In this document: in pieces, positions 1 to 10,014 of the stretch
Layout: the number at the start of each line of letters is the position of its first letter
Position numbering within the stretch: the stretch's first letter is position 1
Assembly: GCA_964017235.1 (NCBI GenBank)
Contig: OZ024929.1
Coordinates: forward strand, 162,363,609 to 162,427,608
Direction of reading: 5' to 3'
DNA: 64,000 nt
Source: Sabellastarte sp. h YS-2021
Taxonomy: Eukaryota > Annelida > Polychaeta > Sabellida > Sabellidae
Position numbers and translations under genes: made by a program
The notes under the pieces: generated by a model
The model's database searches: none
Seen by the model: the letters and a program-made list of their open reading frames with translations, nothing else
What the model was told of the DNA's origin: nothing

Positions 1-807
1 AAATGAGGTATTTAGCATGCACTGATGTGGTTATTAACATATTACAGCTGATCAATGTTTATATAATGTAAATTCCCAATTTTAGGCACATTAAAAAAAT
101 CCCACATTCTTCTGATTCCATTGTGGAATTGTGTGGATATGCTTTTTCCTTTTTGGGGGGAGAAAAAGGCTTTAATTCAGCTTTTGTTTTGCAGCAGGAG
201 TTGTTGATCTATCTACTTATTCACATTGACTATTTAAATTGGTCCAATGTATAGACTTGACTTCTTTCAGAAGATAAGATGACTGAGAAAAGCACTTTCT
301 CATAAACAGTTTTTCTTGTACAGTATTTTATGTATCTCCAGCTAATTGAAAAGGAATGAGTTGTCTCTTTTTTCTCGTCCAACTCTGTATTTGGTTTTGT
401 GTGATATCTATCTGGAGGCACATTCATAGCAAGTCCCATGGCCTGCTGTGCTATTCATCCCTTCTGCACACTGAGTGAAAAGGTTGATAAGGGATATCAA
501 GATGTATTCATTTCCTTTCATTAAGGGATATGCTTACAGTAAATCTTCTTGGGGGTAAACAATTCAAACAAGGACATTAAAATTTAGGTTCATAGAAGTG
601 GATCCTTCTGGAAGTAATAGCTCACATTCTGCTTACAGTTTGATACTGCAACTGCTACAGTTTTAAATAATCCACCTTTTTATCAGATACAAAACACAGT
701 AAAGCTTATGTTCTCCTTACAGTCTCATACTGCAACTACTACAGATTTATTAATCCAAGTCTCCATCCCGGCTGCTTGTTTTTGTCAGCAAAATCCTTTT
801 CTAGTCT
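1..807. other. Non-coding host sequence, no gene seen
   Basis: AT-rich sequence with no ORF resembling a protein family. A short internal duplication is visible: the stretch around 628-668 (CTTACAG..CATACTGCAACTGCTACAG type) recurs around 705-750. Nothing else can be supported here. Confidence 0.5.
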
Positions 808-1440
808 TTGTATGTGACAGATTTTAAGTCTGAAGCTTTAATTTGAAGGTCACATTGAGGTCTCTAAAAGGCTCACAGAGACACAATATTTGGACTTTTT
901 GCCATTTTAAGCCCAGTGACTGTTAATCTATGTGACTGATCAAGCTGAAATCCCATCTGGAAATACATTATTATGTTCTTTTTATGTGCCAAAAATAAAG
1001 GCTTTAAAGACACATTTAACCTGTGTATGAGGACCATAAACACCCACCCGAGTGACCCTTTTTAGACATTTTTCACAAATTTTGCTCTATAACTTGGAAA
1101 TGGTAAGTCTGAGAAGTTTCAAACTGTATTAGATATAAATTCTATGTGTAATCTTTGTATGTGACAGAGGTCTCTAAAAGGCCCACAGAGACCCAATATT
1201 TGGACTTTTTGCCACTTTTAAGCCCTGTGACTGTTAAACTATGTGATTGATAGAGCTGAAATACCATCTGGGAATACATTATTATGTTCTTTTTACATGT
1301 GCCAAAAATCAAGGCTTTTAGTAGACATTTAACCTGTGTATGAGGACCATAGACACTCACCCAAGAGACCTTTTTGACATTTTTTCTGTATGTTGCCCTG
1401 TTATTTGGAAATGCTAAGTGTGACAAGTCTTAAACTGTAT
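808..1440. repeat. Tandem duplication of a ~300 bp segment
   Basis: Two diverged direct copies lie side by side, about 808-1128 and 1150-1440. Both contain GGTCTCTAAAAGGC, CAATATTTGGACTTTTTGCC, ACATTATTATGTTCTTTTT and ACCTGTGTATGAGGACCATA in the same order. The second copy ends exactly where the hairpin-ended element begins, so its last bases can be compared with the undisturbed first copy (AACTGTATTAGATATAA) to infer the empty insertion site. Confidence 0.85.
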
Positions 1441-1659
1441 TATGATCACCCCACTGGGGGGTGAACATATTATTTTTGCTTTTTCCGCCGTCTGGCGTCC
1501 GCCGTCCGTCACGCTTGGTTTCCGGTCATTTCAAGGAAAAGTATGTATCTTATCTTTACCAAATTTGGTATGGGTGTTTATTGGATTAATAGCTTGCATG
1601 GGATTGCTTTTGGTGAAGATAGCTCTATAGCTAACTGAGTAATAGCTACTTAGCTACTT

Positions 1660-2110
1660 TTGTGTGCATTATAAGGAAAAACATTTGACATATCTTTACC
1701 AAATTTGGTATGAACAATAGTTAGGTCAATAGCTTGCTTGGGATTGCTTTTAGTGATAATAGCCATATAACTGACTGAGTAATAGCTACTTAGCTACTCT
1801 GAGTAGCATTTTAATTTTAAGCATTTTAAAGGAAAAGTATTTCACCTATGTTCACAAAATTTGGGATGGAGGATTATTGGATGAATAGCTTGCTTGGGAT
1901 TGCTTTTGGTGATAATACCTTTATAGCTAACTGAGTAATAGCTACTGTGCTATATAGCTATTATGCTATTTTGAGGTGACTTTTTTCTTGACATTTTAAT
2001 GAAACAATGTTTTCTATCACAAAAATTTATATGAAGGATAATTGGGTCAATAATTTGGCCATGATAGCTTTTGGTCGATGATAGTTTGTAGCTATCTGAG
2101 TAATAGCTGC
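1660..2110 (+). repeat. ~130 bp tandem units with 'GAGTAATAGCTACT' motif
   Basis: About three and a half degenerate units each contain ACCAAATTTGGTATG-like, ATAGCTTGCTTGGGATTGCTTTTGGTGATAATA and CTAACTGAGTAATAGCTACT motifs. No coding potential. They form the first core module of the hairpin-ended element. Confidence 0.75.
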
Positions 2111-2179
2111 TTTGCTACTTTGAGCCTACTCTGAATTGCACTTTGTGTACTTCTTTTGTTTCTGGGAAAATTGGCCTCT

Positions 2180-3390
2180 ATCTCATTAACCTTGTGAGAT
2201 AGAGGGATTTTGTCCAAATTTTCAACCCCAAGGTGTCGAGAGTGTACTGGCGACTTTTCACAAAAATCACTTTCCCGCCACTTTTGGCGGCCTTCTTGAA
2301 TTTCTGCGTGAAACATAAAAACACTTATCTTGGAATCGGTGTGAAATAGAGCGATTATGACGAAAGTTTTGGCCCACAGGGTATATGAACAGTCTACTGG
2401 CGACTTTAAGCAAAATTCGCTTTCACGCCACTTTTGGCGGCCACCTTGAATTTCCGCGTAAAATGCAAAAGCACATTTATCCACTCCATTTATCTTAGAA
2501 ACTGTGCGAGATAGAGTGATTTCGACGAAATTTTGGAGCCGGAGGGTATCTGCAGAGTCTACTGGCGACTTTTTGCAAAATCGCTTTTCCGCCACTTTTG
2601 GCAGCCATCTTGATTTTCTGCATAAAGCGCAAAATCGCATTTATTTTGCAGGGTATCTGCAGAGTGTACTGGCGACATTTTGTAAAAATCACTTTCCCGC
2701 CTTTTTTGGTGGCCATCTTGACTTTCTGCGTAAAACACAAAACACATTTATCTTTGAAACTGTTCGAGATTTTGACGAAATTTTGACGATTTTGACGAAA
2801 TTTCTGACCTGCAGGTTATCTGCAGAGTCTACTGGCGACTTTTCACAAAAATCACTTTCCCGCCATCTTTGGCGTTCATCTTGAATTTCTATGTAAAACG
2901 CATATATCTTGGAAACGGTTCAAGATAGAGCAATTTTGAAGAAATTTTTAACCCGCAGGGTATCTGCAGAGTGTACTGGTGACATTTCACATACATCGCT
3001 TTGCTGCCATTTTTGGCGGCCATCTTGAATTTCTGCGTAAACTGCAAAAACGCATTTATCTTGGAAACGAGATTTTGGCTGCCTTCGTGAATTTTGGCGG
3101 AAATTGAAAATATCATTTATCTCAAAAACCCTTAGAGATAAAGTGATTTCGAGCAATGTTTGGACCCTTTGGGTACTAGAGACCTTAGATATAGTGCCTG
3201 TGAAAAAAGTTGAATTTCCAGAATTTTGTCTTGAATCTTGAATTTTGGCGGAAATTGAATATGTCATTTATCTCGAAAACCGTAAGGGATAGAGCAATTT
3301 AAAGCTAATTTTTGACCCTTTGGATATTAGAGATCTTTGGTATATTGCCTCTGAAAATGTCAATTTCTCAAATTTCGCCCACCATCAGTA
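2180..3390 (+). repeat. Tandem repeat with GGCGGCCATCTTGAATTT and ACCCACAGGGTAT motifs
   Basis: Roughly eight irregular units (spacing about 105-165 bp) carry GAGATAGAGCGATTT, a GACC..CAGGGTATCTGCAGAG motif, CTGGCGACTTTT, CCCGCCACTTTTGGCGGCCATCTTGAATTTCTGCGTAAAA. ORFs on both strands here are by-products of the repeat and show no protein family features. The array is cut at about 3398 by the inserted Polinton-like element and appears to resume for a few bases (GAGTGATTTTGAGCAAATTTT) at 13138. Confidence 0.8.
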
Positions 3391-3398
3391 GTATAAAG

Positions 3399-3716
3399 GC
3401 GCGCACTAGAGCAATACTAAGTTAACCTGAGGAGCGGTTTTGAGCTCCTAAAAATGGGTTTTCCAATTAAAATCAATGGGGCAGGTTAACCTGAGGAGCA
3501 CGCAAAAATGAGCATCCTGAAGTTAACCAAGAGTGCGCCTGCGCGTGCAAAAGATTAGGGCAGAGCGCATGCGCGCGCAAAAGATTAGGACAGAGCGCAT
3601 GTGCGGGGTAAATTTTAGAGGGCGCGTGCAAAAGGCCATTTTAATTGGAAAACCCATTTTTAGGAGCTCAAAACCGCTCCTCAGGTTAACTTAGTATTGC
3701 TCTAGTGCGCGCATGC
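3399..3716. repeat. Palindromic terminal cassette at the left end of the Polinton-like element
   Basis: Arms of about 75 bp (3399-3474 and 3640-3716) are inverted copies of each other, starting GCGCGCACTAGAGCAATACT and including GAGGAGCGGTTTTGAGCTCC. They enclose ~165 bp with GCGCATGCGCGCGCAAAAGATTAGG repeats. The loop lies in the same orientation as the corresponding sequence at the right end, whereas the inner arm is inverted relative to it. That fits a flip of the loop by recombination between the arms. Confidence 0.75.
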
Positions 3717-3885
3717 GCTCTCCACTACAATTAAAATCAACAGGAGTGGTTAATTTCGGGATCGAACAAAAATAAGCGATCCTGTGATTAACCAGAGTGT
3801 GCATGCGCATTCAAAAGTGTAGTGGAGAGCACATGCGCACGCTGAGGGGAAGAGGGTGCATGCGCGTGCTGTTTATTAAGGTGCA
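3636..3885 (+). repeat. Left terminal inverted repeat
   Basis: This segment is the reverse complement, with few mismatches, of about 12765-13000. Shared blocks include AGTGGAGAGCGCATG, ACAGGAGTGGTTAAT, GAACAAAAATAAGCGATCCT and GAGGGGAAGAGGGTGCATG. Similarity fades just inside 3885. A TGACGTCA palindrome (CRE-type site) follows at about 3957-3965 in the subterminal region; whether it works as a promoter element is unknown. Confidence 0.85.
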
Positions 3886-3889
3886 CATG

Positions 3890-4950
3890 TGTGTGTTGTG
3901 CATGACCTTGTGCATGCACGACTTGTTTAATTTACCTTTTGCATCAATGTCACTATATGACGTCAGGATGACGTTTTCAGTGAACAACGTCTATTTTGGA
4001 CAGCAAAACACAGATTATTGGTGCTGTACTTTGACAAAAATTAAACTTACGCCTTTTAAAATCATATATTTGAGTTCAATAAAAAGAGAAATAATTCTAA
4101 ACATATTTCCTTAATGAAGGCACAGCTTTTAAAAATATATTATTTTGTCTTTAATTATTATTTTGATATTTTATAGGAACTTTTGTCAGTTTTTCCTTGC
4201 GAACGAAAAACACTTACACTGAACATTTTCATCAAAAATACACAACTTTTAAATTCTTATTTCTCTTACATTTGTCCTTTTTTGTTCTGTAAAAAGTATA
4301 TTGATGGGAAGGAAATCAACAATTTGGTAAAATGAAAATAAGGAATTCTTCTATGTCCTAACATTTTTATATTTGCCTGTACTTAGGACAAGCATTACAG
4401 AAAAACAGATATTTTGCATTTTACTACAAGTTTAATGCTCTATATCTCGACAATTCTGCATTCTAATGTTATTCTTGAAACAGTACCAGATAGACTAGTG
4501 CTTGTACTTTTATATGTGCAATTTTAAAGTCAGTAAGATGCATATTTATTTTATAATTCATTTTTGAAAAAAGGTATCTCTCCAATATATCCCGTCTGTT
4601 TTACACAGACATGTTCGTTCAAGCGTGATGTTTTGCCATCCAAATGATGACACGTAACATTGTGACGTAAGATGTAAAGGGTCAATAGACTTTGTAAATT
4701 TGTAGTAAACTTGTAGTTTTACATCTGATATTATGGGCATGTGTTGAAACTAAAATAATATCTTTTGTACATTTTGGCTTGATATTCTGTACATATAGTG
4801 CCTTACCATGAATACACATAAATTCTTACTCAAGAAAGTGCATTGAAATGTAAAATTTGTGTGGAGAAAGAAGTGCAAAGTGAACCCAGTTATTTTCGTT
4901 TTATCCAGCTCATTAAAAAGAAAGAAAACATTAAAAAGTTTAAAGTTTAT
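3890..4950. other. Subterminal region of the Polinton-like element, no recognisable gene
   Basis: AT-rich, with only short ORFs that match no family I know. In a canonical Polinton the DNA polymerase B gene (about 3 kb) would have to fit somewhere in the element. Here only ~1 kb is free and no polymerase motif is seen in any frame. Confidence 0.55.
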
Positions 4951-4952
4951 TA

Positions 4953-6374
4953 TTATTTTCTTTGACAATAATATCGTTCTTCATCTTCTAATATATTTGC
5001 TCTCAGTCTCATGTTATCCGGTGTTTCCTGCCTGAAATCAGTGAACAGATAGCTATATGGTCCCAGGGTCATCGCTCGTTCATACACCTGTACAAGGTAT
5101 TCTGGATCTTTGGGGTACATCTGTCTTGCTAAATATTGAATCTGGCTGGCATCTCTAGGATTCTTAAACCGCACCATGTAGTGTGTGTTCAAACTGATAG
5201 TCCTCTGGGGCCGGATTCATGAAAGGTCTCAAGTCTCAAATCTGAGATTTTGGTCTCAAATCTAAGATTTTTCTCAGATTTGAGACCTTTTGCTTAGCTG
5301 GGATTCACAAAAGATCTCATGCTAAGATTTTTCTCAGATTTGGTCTCAAATCTAAGACTGCCTAGGGGGTGACTTAAGTTTTCATAAAATAGAGTATATG
5401 TCATAAAAAGTCACAAAACAAATTGAAATAGTGAAGTATGCATATTATTTAACTTGTAACACAAAATGTGAATATATATTAAGAGTTTGTACAAAAACAA
5501 CAGTAAACATTTTCATTACAAATTTACATGAGTGACTTGTTTTACTGTTATAATCAGTTCTTTTGAATGTCAGTACAAATTATAGTAACAAGACAACGTT
5601 TTGCTTGATTGAAAATATTCTAAAATGTGAGTATATATGGTAGAGTGGAAAAATATAAATGTGTATACTTTCCACTAATCTCAACAAAATGTTACATCAG
5701 TTTTGATTGGTCCAGACTCAAAACTTGGCTGAGATTTTGGTCTCAGCTGAGATTCCTTCCGTGAATCTTAACTTAAGCAGAATCTTAGCTGAGACAAAAA
5801 TCTCAGATTTGAGCAAAATCTCAGCTGAGATTTGGCTAAGACTTGAGACCTTTCGTGAATCCGGCCCCAGGAATCTACTTTGGTGAAACACATTCTGGGT
5901 CACTGCAATGACGGATATATTTTTATGATGACTCCCTGTGGTAAAGAGGTCAGCCACTCCACTGTCCAAGCTGTCCATCATGCCATCTAACACCAGAAGG
6001 CAAGATTCCAGTTCTTCAACATCTGGTAAGCCTTGTTGGAATTCCACATATTTCATTGTGGTATAAAGAGGTTGCCATTGGGAATAGCACCACACTATTC
6101 TTTGTGGGCATTGATATATCTTTTCATGTTTTAGTTCCAGTAGCTTTTTCAGAAATGATGTTTTTCCACTTCCTGTCAGGCCAGCCACTAGACAAGTAAA
6201 TGGATGAATCAGCTTAGGTAGGGCAACAATGATGCAGGAACCATCTTGGTGGTGCATAGGCTTTGGATGATACACTGGTATTTCAGGTGGCATCTTCTCA
6301 TGGACATTTTTTGTGTGTCTTTTCAAATTATCTCTTCGAGAAAAGGACTTGCCACAGTCAGGACACTGAGACAT
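4953..6374 (-). pseudogene. C2H2 zinc finger-packaging ATPase, interrupted by a MITE
   Basis: This would be the genome-packaging ATPase (FtsK/HerA or A32-like) of the virus-like element, which threads DNA into capsids. ATG is at 6374. Residues ~4-25 form a classical C2H2 finger (CPDC, 12 residues, then H-x4-H). The ATPase follows: Walker A GLTGSGKTSF (~residues 66-75), Walker B hydrophobics then LVLDGMMD, and a sensor-like SVIAVTQN stretch. At 5870 the frame is broken by a 660-bp MITE (5208-5867). The C-terminal part resumes at ~5204-4953 with FKNPRDASQ, LARQMYPKD and SYLFTD, typical of this family's tail. Removing the MITE plus one 3-bp target copy leaves 759 nt, exactly 253 codons, so the gene was probably intact (252 aa) when the MITE landed. 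A finger fused in front of this ATPase is not standard in adenovirus or poxvirus homologues. Confidence 0.88.
5208..5867. mobile_element. 660-bp MITE with GGGCCGGATTCA termini inside the ATPase gene
   Basis: Terminal inverted repeats start GGGCCGGATTCATGAAAGG on the left and end CCTTTCGTGAATCCGGCCC on the right, about 30 bp. They continue into subterminal iterations of TCTCAGATTTGAGA-like palindromes. Flanks are CTG (5205-5207) and CAG (5868-5870), a 3-bp CWG-type target duplication. Removing the element with one flank copy restores the ATPase reading frame. It has no coding capacity. A relative with GGGCCGATTTCA ends and CTG flanks sits at 52809-53365. The DNA transposon superfamily is not identified. 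Confidence 0.9.
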
Positions 6375-7126
6375 CTTTTCATATCAGTGTCTTATTGGGA
6401 AATGAATTTGTTTAAAATTTTCTGCTATTTATATTTTTCTTCCTCCTCTATCCCTCCTGATCCTCACCCTCATTCTCACTCATTTTTCCTCCTCCTTCTC
6501 CTATTATTACCCTTGAACCTCATTCTCACTCCTCCTCCTATTATTACCATTGACCCTCATTCTCACTCCATCCCCTCCTCCTCCCGCTGCATAAATAAAA
6601 CACTTTTACTGTATAAATATATTTATTGTCTAACAATAATGCCTTGACTAAAAATATAGGTACAATACTTATTGATTAGCTTGAATATTAATTTTATAAA
6701 TGTACAAGACAATATAATGGTTTGGAACAACTAATTTTAATGCGTAACAAAATTTAAACCAATTGAAATAATTTATTTGTGATTCATCAGTAGAAGACCA
6801 TTTATTATTTCATCAAGACCATGTATCATTTATCATCATTTTATCATTTATTATTTATCATTTATTATTTATTATTATTATTATTTATTTATTATTTTTA
6901 TTATTTATCATTTATTATTTATCATTTATTTTTATCATGTATTATTTATCATGTATTATTTATCATTTTATTATTTATTATCATTTTTATTATTTATTTT
7001 GATCATTTATCATCATGTATCATTTCATCAAGACCATTTATCATTTTCATCAAGACCATTTATCATTTCATCAAGACCATTCATCATTCATCCTTTCATC
7101 AAGACCATTTTCACCAAGACCATTCA
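6375..7126. repeat. Low-complexity spacer between ATPase and protease genes
   Basis: Three parts: CT-rich imperfect repeats of the CTCATTCTCACTCCTCCTCC type (about 6430-6590), a unique AT-rich stretch, then dense TTTATCATTTATTATT repeats (about 6800-7015). A ~20 bp tandem repeat CATTTCATCAAGACCATTTAT follows (about 7020-7127) and runs up to the protease stop codon. ORFs called here on the plus strand are low-complexity artefacts. Confidence 0.8.
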
Positions 7127-7557
7127 TCATTTCATCAGTATTTGTTCTACAAAGTTTTCAATCTGGTCATCACTGTATTTCTCCATCCTGTTGACAGTCG
7201 TCTCCATGCTGCAGCCAGCAAAGGTGTGGAGAGCAAATAATGCACAGTAATGTCCACAGGCCAGTGAGAAAGGTCTTTGCAGTTGAACATCATTGTAAGT
7301 GCAAATATGACCTTCAAAAATGTGCTGAAGTCTTTGAAGACAGGTGGTAATCCATAAGAGTGAAAGTACAGACCCTCACCTTGGTCATTGATGCTGAGTG
7401 CCACCCAGTGGGTTCTTTCATTGTGAGAGCAGTCTGTGTTGCAAATAAAGACACATTTTTCTGTTGGACTTCTCAGCTCATTTCTGGCAAAAACTCTGGT
7501 GTCCCATTCTGGTGGCTTGAAGGTATTTAACACTTTTTCCAATTCAAATGTATTCAT
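7127..7557 (-). pseudogene. Adenain-like cysteine protease, one frameshift before the catalytic Cys
   Basis: Likely the virion maturation protease (adenovirus protease/Ulp1 fold), cleaving capsid and core precursors. ATG at 7557, 13 bp after the MCP stop. The expected order is visible: ICNTD, then the catalytic-His block THWVAL, then YFHSYGLPP where homologues have FDSYG, so the acidic triad residue reads as His here. After about 7265 the reading frame shifts. In the other frame the nucleophile motif CGHYC follows, then a typical tail ending at TGA 7127-7129. Total length is 431 nt, one base short of 144 codons, so a single indel explains the break. Loss of the triad acid would be a second, subtler defect unless it is a sequencing error. 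Confidence 0.85.
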
Positions 7558-7569
7558 CAGTTCAGAACT

Positions 7570-8877
7570 CTACAGGGTAAAGTCAGTCACAACAGATCTG
7601 TACTGGTCAATTTCAATGGTATTTTCAAATTCTCCATACACGACAATGTTCACAGTTTCTGTCAATTCTTTTTTGAAGTGCTCCTCGAGTGACACTGTGC
7701 CAGTCTTTTTCAAATTCACATATCCCCCACCCTCTTCCAAATCAGGTGACAAATCAAAGCAGATCAGGGTATATCCCTTTTTATACTCCTCCCTATCTAT
7801 GTGGTTCCCTTCATCTTGATACATGGATCCCATGCCAGAGAAGAGAGTCATGTAGCAATTCATGTAGTCTCCAGTCTCAAAATCAGGTTGAAGTGCCTTA
7901 CCAGGAACGGATGTGCCACCCACACTCAGTGCGATATGGTCCATATCAAAATGTTCAAACTGGAACGGGTTAGTTTGGTACGTTCCATTGATACCACTGT
8001 TTCTGACAAAACCTATGACAATACGTTTTGGAATTTGACCCGAATACAAATTTTCTTCTGCATGACTTCTTGTGCCTAAACTGACTGTGCACATCTTACA
8101 TTCACCTCGGGTGATGGGGTACTTGGCTGTTCCCATTTCTAAGGCCTTTGCGTGAGCTGCCTGGATGACTGAATTCACTTGAACTTGTCTGATCATCATC
8201 TTAACACTATCCAGCTTCACTTTAAATACGGTATTATCCGTTGGGCTGACTATGGCGAACTTATCCTTGCTTCTGGTTAGACGCAACTTGATGGGTGTGT
8301 GATTGAGTATGTAGCGATCTTGGAACATGAGGTCCAGGTGCAGTTTTCCCATCATATCTATCAAGTGACTTTCACGGGCAAGCACCTTTCTTTTGGTCTA
8401 TCCCTTATTGTGTTGGTCAAGAGAAAAGTTATTCATGTCTTTGTACCACATTGATGCCGTGAGTTGACTTTGTTTGCTCTCAGTCCCAAAACTGAGGAGT
8501 GTTTCTATGTATGCTTTGTAAGGATAGGTGTTATTGGAGGTGGTGACTAAAGTGTCTTTCAGGGTCATGTCTATCTGACTAAACAAAGCATGCAGCCAAA
8601 AATTTACCGGGGCGACATCTGCAGTGGCATCCAATAGCTCTCCGTCAGCATTCACAATTTTAGCCTTGACTCGAATGAAGCCGTTTTTCAAATCTATGTA
8701 CTCTGAATCAGTCTCAGCAATTTTAAATTCAATGGTGTCATCACTATCCTTGACTTCTGTAATTGGTCCATATTCTACCCATCTCCCTTCTTCAACACTG
8801 GTTTGAGTGAGTGGCACACCAAATAAATCTAATTCACTTTTAACGCACTCGCATGACAGTGGGTGAATCAGAGGCAT
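7570..8877 (-). pseudogene. Double-jelly-roll major capsid protein (hexon-like), one internal amber codon
   Basis: The hexon-type major capsid protein of Polintons/adintoviruses; metazoan copies are often labelled 'F54H12.2-like'. It starts at ATG 8877, two bases after the previous gene's stop, and ends at TAG 7570-7572. The N-terminal jelly roll shows EYIDLKNGFIRVKAKI, VAPVNFWLHALFSQID and NTYPYKAYIETLLSFG. The second half shows GKLHLDLMFQDRYILN, AKYPITRGEC, NPFQFEHFD, LQPDFE and REEYKKGYTLICFDLSPDL. All are family signatures. Both halves lie in the same frame, separated by a single TAG at 8398-8400. The full reading frame is 436 codons, normal for the family. So this is either a one-hit pseudogene, a readthrough site or a sequence error. 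Confidence 0.92.
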
Positions 8878-8879
8878 GT

Positions 8880-9236
8880 TTAAGAGTATATATCTTTTCG
8901 TTTTTTCCTGGAAGGTCCTCCTCTTTTGACTGCTCTCGATGAAATGATGCGCTTTCTTTGGTTGCTGTTCCTTTTATTATCTCCGAAGTAATCTTGTGCC
9001 AGTTCAACACCTGGTTTTAGAGCTTTCTGTCCCAAGAATTTTCCCAGTGCAATGGCACCTTTCTTCAACAGGGGAGCAGCCACTCCTACAAGACCCCGAA
9101 ACAGGCTTCCCAAACCGTGACCTCTTTGATATCGCAAACCTTGAAATCCTGGTAATCCACTTTCTGCTTGACTCGTGTAATACTGCTTGTATGCTTGATG
9201 GGTAGAATCGTCGCAGAAGTAATCCTGGTGCTTCAT
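8880..9236 (-). CDS. Small basic virion core / membrane-active-like protein (intact)
   Basis: Intact 118-aa ORF, ATG at 9236 overlapping the penton stop as ATGA. The middle holds a glycine-rich amphipathic stretch, GLGSLFRGLVGVAAPLLKKG (~residues 41-60), and the tail is strongly basic (KRKR, KKRKD clusters). In Polintons and adintoviruses a protein with this GLG-LFR-PLLKKGA pattern is encoded next to the MCP and has been compared with adenovirus pVI/pX-type core proteins. The amphipathic stretch suggests membrane lysis or capsid cementing and the tail DNA binding; both roles are inference. It is one of only two undamaged genes in the element. No signal peptide. Confidence 0.75.
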   Translation of the reverse strand: MKHQDYFCDDSTHQAYKQYYTSQAESGLPGFQGLRYQRGHGLGSLFRGLVGVAAPLLKKGAIALGKFLGQKALKPGVELAQDYFGDNKRNSNQRKRIISSRAVKRGGPSRKKRKDIYS

Positions 9237-9965
9237 TTTTGACGAAAGTGAAGTGTTGCGAATGACTTCCCACCAACAAATGGAATAATTTCACCCGTAT
9301 CCCCCTTTATATTGATTTCAACAGCTCCAAAAATCTTTCTCATCACTGGATAGTAGAATACTTTACTATAGGAGGTGGTGACAATGGATCCCTTTTGGAT
9401 GGGTACAATTCTCAGGAGGGGCACCTTGGCATTTCCCACGGCTACAGGTTCAATTAAATCACAATAGACGTACAAGTTGTGTATGCCATCTTCAATGTCA
9501 GCTGGATACTTTGATTTTATATCTCCAGCTGAAAATGGGCCTGTCTTGACAAATCCTAACATGTCACTCAATCTCTTGGAAAGATACAAGTCAGGTGCTA
9601 ACTCCTCTGATGAGTCATTTGTTTCAATTTTAAGTCTCATTTTTTTGCGTGGTCTCAATGGTATTGAATTTGACAGTGACAGGTGGGTTTCCACCAAGGC
9701 CCCATTTAATTTTTTTATTTAAGATTTTGATCAATTCCCCTATATCAGCATAAATACCCTCAGGAATGAGTATGGTTTTATTCCCAACTTGAACAAATTG
9801 ATCTGAAGGGACATTATACCACGTTGTTGCATATTGAATTTCCATCAGTCCCACTTCCCATTCACCGACCAGTTCATAAGGTTGAGCCAGTGGTACAATA
9901 AACTCTCCGGGAGTATTACCCGTGTGCTTTGTATTGCTTGGTAAATAGAGATAAAAGTCTTTCAT
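9233..9965 (-). pseudogene. Penton-like minor capsid protein (single jelly roll), frameshift at an A7 run
   Basis: The vertex (penton base-like) capsid protein of the Polinton virion module. ATG at 9965. The first frame carries FYLYLPSN, a proline-rich strand, GEWEVGLMEIQY and ILIPEGIYADIGELIK. The second frame carries LGFVKTGPF, LYVYCDLIEP, VPLLRIVPI, AVEINI and SFATLHFRQK, ending at the stop 9233-9235. The frames meet at a run of seven A (minus strand, about 9639-9645). The total of 733 nt is one base more than 244 codons, so one extra base in that run accounts for the break. The stop overlaps the next gene's ATG. A programmed frameshift is possible but unlikely since the family is normally one frame. 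Confidence 0.87.
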
Positions 9966-10014
9966 GATCTGTCTCTCTCGTCATACTGAAGGAAATCTAA
10001 GGATGCTTTCCCTT

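Noticed and set aside
2092..3267. ORFs of up to 182 codons with repeated FYAEIQGG-like text
   Set aside because: The repetition follows the DNA repeat unit, both strands are open, and no start or splice context supports a gene.
3797..4740. Search for a PolB remnant near the left end of the Polinton-like element
   Set aside because: No frame shows polymerase motifs (such as YxDTDS or SLYPS-like). The short ORFs have no family resemblance.
6246..7250. Plus-strand ORFs of 133, 139 and 99 codons
   Set aside because: They arise from CT-rich and TTTATCATT low-complexity repeats and from the antisense of the protease and ATPase genes.
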